Shown here one piece after another: positions 42,281 through 51,888 of a stretch of 64,000 bases of DNA. Within the stretch, counting starts at the first letter, position 1. Each line of letters begins with the position of its first letter. The notes beneath the pieces were generated by a model that was not told the DNA's origin, did no database searches, and saw only the letters and a program-made list of their open reading frames with translations. A program made the position numbers and the translations under genes. This DNA comes from Puccinia triticina (Eukaryota > Basidiomycota > Pucciniomycetes > Pucciniales > Pucciniaceae), in assembly GCF_026914185.1 (NCBI RefSeq), contig NC_070564.1:3286001-3350000 (forward strand), read 5' to 3'.

Positions 42281-43585
42281 TGGTTTATCACTAAAACTGA
42301 AGAAGTTGGGGAGCAACCCTGGGGAAAATGGAAAGAATATATTAAGGAGGAATTTGGAACAAGATTTTGGAGGACAGACAAGCGCCAAGCTTTTGAAGCT
42401 GACTACTTTGATCCAACTAAAGAGCCAGCTACAGAATGGTGTTTACGCCAGAAGACAAGGATTGATTGTATGTATAACAATCCCTCTAAAGAGTAAATTA
42501 ATTACAGACTCCTCAACCAATTTAAAAGACAAATTGAGAGCTTAATCAGATGTAGAATCAGTGACATGAATGTAGACCTGGATAAATTTATAGGTATACT
42601 TCATGAAGTTGTTGTTTTAAATGGTCCCAAAAAGAAATACGTGAGAAACTCTGTTCCTGAAAAAAGAGATGCTCCCAAACCTGAAACACCCAATAATCCT
42701 ACGGCTGAAACTCCTGTAAGGAAGGCAGCAGTACCTGAGTGTTACAATTGTGGTGAAAAGGGCCATAAGAGAGCGGAATGCCCTAATCCACACAGAAGGG
42801 TCAACAATATAGAGGTAGAAGAAGTATCAGATAGTGATGATGAAGACTCTTCTAAATTTAACATAGTAACCACTCATGCTGCAGAATTTGAAGATCCCAC
42901 AATCCATGTAATTCAAGCAGATATTGGTGATGAAATGTCAATTAACTCCATCCATGGAGAATCTAACTTGCCACAGAAATGGGACCCTTCAATGAAAATT
43001 GGCCATATCTCTGAGGCCAAATTACTTACCAACAAACCTGAGGCAGGAATGAGTTACACCATGGGAAAAACAAGCAATACTGCCGTCTTATTTTGTGACC
43101 AGGAGCTGAAAGCTTTGCTGGATATAGGGGCCTTCTGTTCTTGTGTCAGCAAGAACTTTCTGGATGAGTGTTACCCAGATTGGGGAGAGCACATATTGCC
43201 TATGTCCAGAGCTAAATTCAGTAGCTGCAATTCCTCCATGAAACCTGTAGGAGTAGTGGTCATGCCACTAATTTTCCCGTATTTCAAGGGATCTTTGAGG
43301 TTAACTGTTGAATTTGTAGTACTACAAGACGCTGTATGTAATTACTTAATCTTAGGTAATGATACCTTTCTCATGTATGAAATAGACATATTCCAAAGCA
43401 AGGACAGGTTCTATACTATTGGAGGAGATTGGAAAAGGATATTCCAAATCTGCAATATCAATATCAAACTCCCTGATGTACTTACCACTAATAACATGGA
43501 ATACCAGAATGATCTTGACTCCTTCAAATCTGAATACCTTTCCCAAGAAGCAATCAGTGATATATTAAGGGGGTTGAGAAATTGA
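42281..43585 (+). pseudogene. Gypsy C gag C-terminus, zinc knuckle and protease
   Basis: After the hAT-like element the frame resumes (ITKTEEVGEQPWGKWKEYIK, RQAFEADYFDPTKEPATEW), passes an in-frame TAA at 42494-42496 and continues through ATG 42566. It has one CCHC knuckle (CYNCGEKGHKRAEC), an acidic spacer (EEVSDSDDEDSS) and a protease-like domain (ALLDIGAFCSCVSKNFL, later CNYLILGNDTFL). The active-site triplet is Asp-Ile-Gly where Asp-Thr/Ser-Gly is expected, so the protease is probably inactive. A stop at 43583-43585 ends it. No reverse transcriptase follows, so this is a gag-only remnant. Confidence 0.85.
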
Positions 43586-43839
43586 CTCTCACAAATTAAA
43601 AAATCAACTCCCAAACACAATTTACGTTGCCCGAACAGCCTTGGGACGTCTTTCCCGGGTCACTGCGACTGCATTTTGACCCAGAGGCGTTTTGAGAGTT
43701 GGAATTGTAATTCTGTGATCCCAAAAGGGAGTAGGGATTTTAATTTTACAAAAAATCCCAGAAAATAGAGAAATATTTATATCTCCTCACTGGAGCACCC
43801 AAACGCTCCCAAAGTTTTACAGCAATCTAGATACACTGT
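43586..43839. other. No gene recognised after gypsy C gag
   Basis: Short AT-rich interval without clear features, leading into the 160-bp tandem repeat. Confidence 0.4.
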
Positions 43840-44500
43840 CTAGAAAATATGTTGAGATTTACAGCAGTAGAAACTATCAGGAAGGCCTTGTGGAACAGGG
43901 GGGTTAATTTGGCAGGTTTCCTACTAAGGGAAACCCCCGAAACCTTATCTATGGTTCTCCAAATGGCCCCAATTTTTTTATGCCACAAGAGTACACTCTT
44001 TGAAACATATGCTGAGCTTCACCGCATTAGCGCACCTCAGGGAAACCTTGTGTAGCCAAGGGCTGATTTGGCGGATTTCCTACTAAGGCAAACCCCCAAA
44101 ACCTTATCTAAGGTGCTCCAAATGGCCCAAATTTTTTTCTGCCACAAGAATAAACTCTTTAAAAGATATTCTGAGCTTCACGGCATTAGAAAACCTCAGG
44201 GACACCTTGTGTAGCTGGGGGTTGATTTGGCCGATTTCCTACTAAGGCAAACCCCCAAATCCTTATCTACGGTGCTCCAAACAGTCCCAGATTTCTTCTG
44301 CCTGAAGAATACACTCTTTGAAACATATTTTAAGCTTCACAGCATTAGCAATCCTCAGGGAGACCCTGTGTAGCCGGGGGGCCAATTTGGCGGATTTCCT
44401 ACTAAGGCAAACCCCCAAAACCTTATCTACAGTGCTCCAAACGGCCCCAAATTTTTTCTGCCATAAGAATACACTCTCTAGATAATATTTCAAGCTCCAA
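43840..44500 (+). repeat. 160-bp tandem repeat, four units
   Basis: TTCCTACTAAGG recurs at about 43919, 44078, 44237 and 44397, a period of 159-160 bp. Each unit contains AACCTTATCTANGGTNCTCC, a CTGCCANAAGAATACACTCT-like block and CCTCAGGGANACCTTGTGTAG. The last unit is the left arm of the palindrome at 44353-44920. Confidence 0.9.
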
Positions 44501-44920
44501 GGAGGTATTACACATCAGAAACACCTTCTATTGACAGTGGTGTAGTGTAGCGCAGCGCAAATGTGCTATTTTTTAGTGTAGTGTTAGTGCAATTGCACCT
44601 ATCTGCACTAATGCTATGCTAAAAGCTGAAATGGCTTTTAAACCTGTGCGCGTACCTTTAGCGCAGATGCACGCAATTGGGCTAAGGCTACACTAAAAAA
44701 TAGTGCATCTTTGCTGCGCTACGCTACACCACCGTCAATAGAAGGTGTTCCTGATGTGTAATACCTCCTTGAAGCTTGCAATATTTTCTAGAGAGTGTAT
44801 TCTTATGGCAGAAAAAATTTGGGGCCGTTTGGAGCACTGTAGATAAGGTTTTGGGGGTTTGCCTTAGTAGGAAATCCGCCAAATTGGCCCCCCGGCTACA
44901 CAGGGTCTCCCTGAGGTGTG
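44353..44920. repeat. 570-bp near-perfect palindrome
   Basis: CCTCAGGGAGACCCTGTGTA at the left pairs with TACACAGGGTCTCCCTGAGG at the right, and similarity holds inward to a core near 44636. The outer arms are the fourth 160-bp unit. The core (44530-44740) is a GTAGTGTAGCGC-type repeat related to 2820-3296. Confidence 0.9.
44530..44740. repeat. GTAGYGTAGCGC palindromic MITE at the palindrome core
   Basis: The ends TTGACAGTGGTGTAGTGTAG and, reversed, TTGACGGTGGTGTAGCGTAG are inverted. The interior shares GCTATTTTTTAGTGTAG with its own other arm. Same family as 2820-3296. Confidence 0.75.
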
Positions 44921-44924
44921 AGCC

Positions 44925-45760
44925 TGAGTCTCTATAGTGACAGCAGGACACAAGAAAGAAAGGGGAAACATTCGTATTTCTTTGGATAAAGAAAATACAA
45001 ATATAAAAGAGAGAGAAACCAAGCAGGATCAAGATAAGCAGATATTCAAGGTTATTCTGGTGGGAATGCACGTCCACTGGCAATGCTAACTCTTTAGAAC
45101 AGTGCTGCCAAGCTGTGCTAGAGAGTGCTACAGCCTCCTCTCACCAAAGAAACGTGGAGGGATCCTGGATTAGATAAGTTTAATCCAGCCACAATTTTTT
45201 AGCTTCCTTCTGGATAGTCAAGTTTCTTTAAAGGGAAACCTGTGTGGTTTGTTTCTTACAAAAACCACAGAAAAAGAATGCACTTAAGGAGGGACAGCCC
45301 TGTGATCAAGAATGAGGCAAAGGCCAACATAAAAGAGCAGATCAAGCAAGACACAGAGTTGTACCTCTGACATAAACAAGGTTCAGTGAAAGAGGTTACT
45401 TACTGTCAACATCCTAGGCGCCTGTGACGGTAGGTATACTGGGAGTGTTGGAAACTCTTTGGTGGTGATCCTGAGGTTATCTGGGGTGTGGGTGTGCTGA
45501 ATTCTGTAGATCCGCCTCAGGCAAGGGGGATCCAGACTGCAAAAATTTTCACAGTTTGCTTATGTAATTTACATATGTACATGTGGTTTGGCGCGCCTGG
45601 TAGCGTTGACACATCACAACTGCGCATGCACACCACAACTCAATAACTCAGGGAAGGAGTGTAGTTACAAAGAATTGTGAGTTGTAACTAGGGAATGTGC
45701 TGGTCATTGAGGGAACTGTGCCCCCAATTGATGTTTATCCAGTGGGCTGTGTACTCAATA
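44925..45760. other. No gene recognised
   Basis: Purine-rich and mixed sequence, no long convincing ORF, no tandem structure. Confidence 0.4.
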
Positions 45761-46231
45761 GGGGGTTTCAAAGTTGACCAGATCCGACTTGCATGCACTT
45801 TTGCAAGTTGGCACTGCAAAAATAACTTGGTCAACTGCTTGCAGTTGACATGCAGGATACTCAAGCCAAGCTGCCATTGTAACTCTGCATGAACGCAGAA
45901 GTGCCTTTGTTGGCACAGTCACTGTGCAAGGTGCACAGTGACTGTGCATTGAAGCTTGGGTTGAGTCAAACCTTGAGTAAGGCTGGTGTAACACCACAAG
46001 CTTCATCAGAGTTGCCGCATGTCAACTGCTCACAGTTGACACAGTTTTTTTTGCAGTGTGGTGTTCAAGGTCATTCTTGAACACTGAGTTGCAAAAGTGC
46101 ATGCAAGTCACATTGTACTACACCCCCCAAACCTGCTTAATTTTTTTTTGAATGTTAGTGTTGAGGAAAAGCCTTGACAACCAACTTGCAAAAGTACATG
46201 CAAGCCATGCATGGCCAACTTTGAATCACCC
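45761..46231. repeat. 471-bp MITE with TTCAAAGTTGACC ends
   Basis: The ends GGGGGTTTCAAAGTTGACC and, reversed, GGGTGATTCAAAGTTGGCC are inverted. Inside, CATGCACTTTTGCAAG and CACTGCAAAAA with GTCAACTGC occur on both sides in opposite directions. TA precedes it and TG follows, so the duplication may have decayed. The inner motifs match those in the arms of the 2394-6636 element. Confidence 0.65.
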
Positions 46232-46375
46232 TGATGACAACATTGTGCCGGTCATGGAGTGGGTTGTGTACACACTTGATGACTGGACTGTGCCAGTCAT
46301 TGAGTAGGTTATGTACCCACTTGATGACTGGTGTGTGCCGGTCATTGAGTGGGCTGAGGTCCACTCAAGACTGGA
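46225..46375. repeat. Alternating-palindrome array 3 (short)
   Basis: Three to four units with TGACTGGTGTGTGCCGGTCA-like palindromes and GAGTGGGTTGTGTACACACT-like spacers. Same architecture as the array at 61665-62480. Confidence 0.7.
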
Positions 46376-46874
46376 TGGTGTTGTCAACCAGGAGGCTTGT
46401 CAACATGGTTTCCTGTTGTTGCTTCTTCCTAGTCAACACTGAGGGAGAGGCATTCCACCCGGTCTAAAAGGGTGCGGTCTTGTTGACCAGGAAAAAAGCC
46501 CAGGTTGGCAAACCATGGATCACAGCTGAGCATTTGCTTCAGAGACCATGGATCCCAGCTGAGCAATTGCCTCAGAGCTCAGTGTTGTCTGGTGCACTGT
46601 GCCCTAGGCTGATGCACTATGAAAAAAACTCAAGAAAGCGCTGTCAGTTGACATGCGCAATCCAGGTTGAAACTTCAAGGTCATCCAGGTTCATTCAATG
46701 GTTTATCACCGGTTAGCTCAGCATCATAGGAAGATCTGTAGCTCAGCTTTGGACTTAGCACAGTGTTTGCATGTGCTAAGGGTGTCCTGATCCATAAACC
46801 TCATCACCTAAAATGCTGACTGGTCATCCATACACATCTATACTGGCGCTTGTTGACCAGCCCCTGGGATGAAT
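46376..46874. other. No gene; one copy of the CACTATGAAAAAAACTC motif
   Basis: 46615-46660 holds CACTATGAAAAAAACTCAAG followed by TGTCAGTTGACATGC. The same pair of motifs occurs at 60919-60960 and, inverted, at 62747-62795. No coding sequence is seen. Confidence 0.5.
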
Positions 46875-47704
46875 TAGAGATGTCCACGGGTACCCAAAAC
46901 ACGTGGGCGGGTACCCGCGGCATGAGCCGGTACCCGCTTGGCGGGTGCGGGTGCCGGTGCCGGTGTTGTGTTTTGCCAGGGAAAAATTAGCGGGTACCCG
47001 TCCAGGTACCTGCCTGTCTCAGAGTTTGTTGGGCCACAAACTCTGAGACCTTGTGCCGGGATGGCCATCAGCCACCACATTAAGATTGATCATTGGCACC
47101 CGGGTATCAGGTTACGGGGTGTTTTTTGGGCCAAAATGGGCACCCGGCACCGCACCTGGCACCGCCCAGCTGGTGCCGGCAGTACTTAACGCCGGTACCA
47201 GCGGTACCCAAAGGATCTGAGGTGGTGAGTGCGATCGGATATGTATGCAAACAACGGACCTGTGACAAGTCTGAAACAGTGTCACAGGACCTCTGTCCGT
47301 TTGCACGCAAACAGACAGGACAAAACATCGCAAAAAATTGGCTCCGTCCTGTCTGTTTGCACGCAAAAAGACAGGACAAAACATTGGTTTCCTTGTCCTG
47401 TCCGTTTGCGTGCAAACAGACAGGACAAAAAATTGGTGTCCTGTCCGTTTGCACGCAAACAGACAGGTTGCCCCTCCCGCAGTACCAAGCTGCCTGGTGC
47501 CGGGTACCAATGATCATCCTTACACCACATGCATATGTACATATTCTTCTGAGCAAAAATGGGCCACACCCGCAAGTACCCGTCTTCTGCACCCAAATAC
47601 CCGCCTGGGGGGTGCGGGTGTGGGTGTGGGTGTGGGAGTTTACTGCAAATACGTCCCGGGTACCCGCACCCGTACGGGTACCCGGGTGCGCGTGGCCATC
47701 TCTG
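46875..47704. mobile_element. hAT-like MITE, 830 bp, TSD GGATGAAT
   Basis: The left end is TAGAGATGTCCACG and the reversed right end is CAGAGATGGCCACG, flanked by the exact 8-bp duplication GGATGAAT (46867-46874, 47705-47712). YAGAGATG ends with an 8-bp duplication fit hAT. The interior is rich in GGGTACCCG palindromes and contains a hairpin array at 47285-47470. Confidence 0.87.
47285..47470. repeat. Hairpin array CCTGTCYGTTTGC, 4 units
   Basis: Units of about 55 bp each hold CTGTCCGTTTGCACGCAAAC plus AGACAGG, an 11-bp-stem hairpin, separated by AC/AAAACATNG spacers. The stems vary (CCGTTTGCGTGCAAACAG versus CTGTTTGCACGCAAAAAG). Confidence 0.85.
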
Positions 47705-47712
47705 GGATGAAT

Positions 47713-47959
47713 GCCCCTCATATTGGCAAGAACACACGCCTGTGTCGACTAGGAAGAATCCATCCTGGTTGACAAGGGCATACCTCTGCCTGCCAAGAAT
47801 ACGCGCCCGTGTCAACTGGAAGGGTCGACAAGGGCATATGTACCTTTCAAAAAAGGGCGTGTTGAGGGGCACGCCCTTGATTTCCCTGCTGTACACTCCC
47901 ACACACGCCCAGCAGGGGCATGTAGGGGCGTACGAAGGGGATGGCCCCGGCAAGATGGT
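47713..47959. other. No gene recognised
   Basis: Short hairpin-prone sequence (GGCGTGTTGAGGGGCACGCC and similar) leading into the next array. Confidence 0.4.
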
Positions 47960-48355
47960 ATGATAAGACTCTCCTCCCAACAAGCTGGTATACACATACC
48001 AGATCATCAAGAGGAGCTTGCTGGGAGGAGAATCCCTCCTGGCGAGCTGGTATACACATACCAGCTCAACGAGAGGAGCTTGCCAGGAGGAACTTCCCTC
48101 TTGGCCAGCTGGTATACATATACCAGCTTGCCAAGAGAAAGTCCCTCTTGGCAAGCTGGTATACACATACCAGCTTGCCAAGAGGAGAGTCCCTCTTGGC
48201 GAGCTGGTATACACATACCAGCTTGCCAAGAGGAGAGTCCCTCTTGGCGAGCTGGTATACAAATACCAGCTTTCCAAGAGGTGAGTCCCTCTTGGCGAGC
48301 TGGTATACACATACCAGCTTACCAGGAGGAGCTTCCCTCTTGGCGAGCTGGTAAA
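47960..48355. repeat. Alternating-palindrome array (48-bp units)
   Basis: About eight units. Hairpin A is AGCTGGTATACACATACCAG-CT. Hairpin B is GCCAAGAGGAGAGTCCCTCT-TGGC. Starts of TGGTATAC at 47986, 48048, 48110, 48157, 48205, 48253 and 48301 show two 62-bp units followed by 48-bp units. The frames across it are repeat artefacts. Confidence 0.92.
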
Positions 48356-49559
48356 CATACATACACAGCAAGACTACCCCGCATGAATTAGAACCGCAAC
48401 AATGACGCAACAGTAGCCGTGGCGTTGTGCAACGCGGTAGGATGCACTTGTGACTGCAAGTCCCCGTGTTGCACCTGTGCCACTGACTGGGACGTGCCCA
48501 GTCACTAGCCTGGCTTCACCACGCACTGGTGACCCAGAAAGGACTTAAGTGTCCTGCCTGCATCACCGGGTGCATCACAAGAACACTAGGGCTCCGTCAT
48601 TAGACGGTCGACCCTGGCTGCGTCACCGCTGACACCCAGCGGTAGTGTAGCCCCTTCCCTGGGGGCCCAGCCACGTTTCACACCCACAGGTTTGACTTCA
48701 ACGGTTGTTTTTGAGCAGTGGAGCCCTTTCTGGGGGGCTCCAGGTTTGTTTGAGGTTTTTAAAGAGAACAATCCGTGCTGCCCTGGCTGGTCCACCTGCT
48801 CAACCTGGAACCTCTCCCTGCCCTTGAGGGCCAGAACCTTGTCTCCTCCCCTCTGACTTTGCGGCAATGATATGAACATGCCTCCCCGCTCCCCTCACAA
48901 CCACCCTCCCCCATGCTCTGACTGCCCATCCAGCCCCTCCTATCAATCCCAAACAGCAAGCCACCCCAGCCGGCCCCGCCAACCGCTTCCCGCACTTTCT
49001 ACACCCCCAGGTCTCCCCTGGCTTCAGCTTCTCCACTATATTGTACCCCTAGCCCCGATGATGTCTCCAAGACCCCCATCCTTTTACTCCTCCCCCCCCC
49101 CCCCCAGAAAGAAAATTTAATTGGCAATGCCTTTTGCTGTAAATTGAACCCAGGAAACTTAATTGTATTGCATGGTCCGTGTGGAAAAACACCTGCACCC
49201 CTCAATAAATTTCCGGCAAGTTCCTCGTGTGTCAATGTCCTGACCATTTTTGAGGCCTGTGACCCAATGATTGGGTCACAGATAGCATGGGTAATGTGAT
49301 TGGGCCAATCACATTACCCATCCAATCCAACCGGATAATCTATTAGCCCACAATCCGGCCGGATGAGCCCCGGGTCATATGGTCATAAGTCCGTTCTGGG
49401 GACCTGCTTTCCCCATTGTGCCACCCATCCAGGACCCTCACGGGTCGCATCCCCGCTGCCTGGGACCTTACTACCTTGACCGCGACGCAGCCCAACGTCC
49501 CCTCTTTGCGGGGTTGCAGCAACCATCCGGGTGCGTCCCCGATTGGTTGCCGTGGGCCC
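48356..49559. other. No gene recognised; two perfect short palindromes
   Basis: 48600-49100 is GC/CT-rich without a credible ORF and ends in a C run (49089-49105). 49258-49278 (GTGACCCAATGATTGGGTCAC) and 49287-49321 (17-bp arms, ATGGGTAATGTGATTGG) are exact palindromes. Confidence 0.5.
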
Positions 49560-50605
49560 GCTGTGTATACCAGCTCGCCGGGGGACAAGTTCCTCCTGAG
49601 TCCCGGCAAGCTGGTGTATACATATACCAGCTCGCTAGGGGCTATCCCTTGCACGCCCCTACACACCCCTTCTGGGGCGTGCACGTCCACGCCTGTACAC
49701 CACTGCCAGCATAATTGGCTGGGTTGAAGTTATCAGAGTTGAACTGGGATGAACTCAACCAATTTAAACTTGGTTGGTCTCAACTGATGAAATATAAACC
49801 CAAGGTACCCCCCTTGGGTTTATATTTCATTGGATGAGATCAACCCATTTTAAATTAGTTGAGTGCATCCTAGTTAAACTGGGATGTCTTCATCCCAGCC
49901 AAATATGCTGGCAGTGCACGCCCGACAATGGGCGTGCATAGGGAAAAAAGGGCGTGCCGCCATTCTTGCCCTTCTTCAAAGGGCGTGGGCATCGGCGTGG
50001 GGGACGTGCGTTTATCAAAACCTCTCATGGTTGGCACTCAATACAATGTCGACTGGGAGGAATCCCTCCCGGTTGGTAACACAACAGAGCCATTGACCAA
50101 GAGGAATCCCCATGGTCAACACACAATACACCCATTGGCAGGAAGGAATACCTCTTGGTCAACATACAATGCATCTGTGTCGACCGGGAGGGATTCCTCC
50201 CTGTCAATGGCTCTGTTGTGTTGCCGACCGGGAAGGATTCCTCTCGGTCAATGGTTGTATTATGTTTCAACCGTGGGGATTCCTCTTGGTGGATGGCTCT
50301 GTTGTGTTACCGAGCGGGAGGGATTCCTCCCGGTCAACATTGTATTGAGTGCCAACCAGGAGAGGCGTTAATAAAAGCACGTCCCCAACACCAATGCCCA
50401 CGCTCTTTGAAGAAGGGCAAGAGGGGCGGGCGGCACACCCTTTTTTTCCTATGCACGCCCATTGTTGGGCGTGTACAGGCGTGGACGTGCACGCCCCAGA
50501 AGGGTTGTGTAGTGGTGTGCAAGGGATAGCCCCCAGCGAGCTGGTATATGTATACACCAGCTTTCCATGACTTGGGAGGAACTTGCCCCCCGGCAAGCTA
50601 GTATA
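49560..50605. repeat. Large palindrome containing a hairpin array
   Basis: 49560-49700 plus 49917-50190 pairs with 50196-50605, centred near 50193. Landmarks are GTTGGCACTCAATACAATGT on the left against ACATTGTATTGAGTGCCAAC on the right, and GGCGTGGACGTGCACGCCCC near 50480 against its complement near 49672. The inner part (50030-50350) is an array of GACCGGGAGGGATTCCTCCC-type hairpins. The left arm alone carries a MITE (49701-49916). The right edge coincides with the CACTA element 2 terminus. Confidence 0.88.
49701..49916. mobile_element. CACTG MITE copy 1 (216 bp), TSD CAC
   Basis: A foldback with ends CACTGCCAGCATAATTGGCT and its inverse. CAC flanks both sides (49698-49700, 49917-49919). 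The other arm of the surrounding palindrome has the same site empty (GCCTGTACACGCCC in the matching orientation), which shows exactly what was inserted. The CACTG start and 3-bp duplication fit a CACTA-related (CMC) MITE. Confidence 0.93.
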
Positions 50606-50915
50606 CACTACCAACATGGATGACTTTGCGATGTTGTATATTGATCAGTATAGCGTATATTGATCAAATTATATTGATTTTTTTTTTATATTCCTCTTGG
50701 TATCATTGTCTGTGTTCCATTTCCCATTGCTAACTACACCATTCTGTTCTTCCTAAAAAAAGACATTGAAATTTTTAGGATGAATCCAGGGTGGCTGAGG
50801 GGTCTCAGAAACTTTGAATTGTTTTTTTTTACTTCAACCATTAATGTTATCAGAAGTCTCCAAATCTATTTTTTTTCAAAAAAGGGAAACATTGACCCCT
50901 TACCTCTCGCATAAT

Positions 50916-51747
50916 TGAAAATTTTGGAACAACTGAAATAGTTTATATTTCGTATTAGATCCTAATTACAATTTGTGAGAGAGATGAAACAAGAATAGAA
51001 ATCAAGTTTCTATGCACCTGAAAGCAGGCTAAGCTGTGCCTAACAATATTGGTCTGGTGAGGTGGTTTGGGGAAGTTGGATGAGGGGAAGATGATGGTGT
51101 TGGGTCGCCTTACTGGGTTATTAACTGGAGAAAAGGGAATCTACGACCCAGATCAACCACAATCTCCTTACTGTCAGCGTACTGTCTGCTTTCTAGGTGG
51201 CTTCAATCTCTCTGACTTACAAGCATACGCTTGCTATTGCAGCGGCTTTGCTTTGTCTTGCCGGAGCGTTTCCGTAGCTTCTGGGGCTGCACATCGAACA
51301 AGGTTTGTTAGTGTCAGCTCTGTCTGTGTTTCTTTTCTTAGTCTGTGCTGCTTCAGTACTCACGGTTTGCTTTCGCTTCCGTGATTCTGTATAACAAGTC
51401 TTCCTGCGTCTGGGTCTGGTTTCCAAGACGTTCCGCAAGAGTTCTGTGGCAGAACAGAACTTTGTCAGGCTTGTGGCTAAGGCGACGCAGTTCGATCTCT
51501 TGGACTTACAGGGTTCTGGGTTCTGTTTGTCTGTTTATCTGTCTGGTGACCAATAGTTTCGCAGCTGATGGTTTTGCTACTGTAATCGTCGTGGCGATAC
51601 AAGTTTAGCTTCAACCTGGGTTAGGGCTTTTGTTCTTTGGGCTGCGAAGGGCTTACCTTTCTGAGCAACTGGGTTTGGGCTTTGGCTCAACCGCGCGAGC
51701 TTCCTTGGCGGTTGCTGCGGGTCTGGGTCTGGGTCTGTATTTCTACA
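50916..51747 (-). repeat. 3' LTR of the copia element
   Basis: 832 bp, nearly identical to 56002-56833. It lies downstream of the RNase H end on the minus strand. Confidence 0.95.
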
Positions 51748-51888
51748 GCCTCGCATGCTTTGAGTCATGAGATTCAAAGCAGCATCTGAGATTTGGATCA
51801 CTCCTATTTGCGCTAATGAGCGTCTTATAACTGAGCGGCCTAGGGCTTTTGTGAGAAAGTCGGCCGCGTTTGCCGTTGTCTTGACGTA

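Noticed and set aside
47960..48355. Several long ORFs on both strands across the hairpin array (for example 47282-48358)
   Set aside because: Palindromic 48-bp units (a multiple of three) keep all frames open. The peptide is a repeat artefact.
49140..49200. tRNA-like sequence (GGGTTCAAT on the minus strand)
   Set aside because: The T-arm stem has mismatches and no acceptor or D arm can be paired.
51067..51608. ORFs inside the copia LTRs duplicated at 56153-56694
   Set aside because: The same frames in both LTRs reflect LTR identity; composition is not coding-like and no domain is seen.
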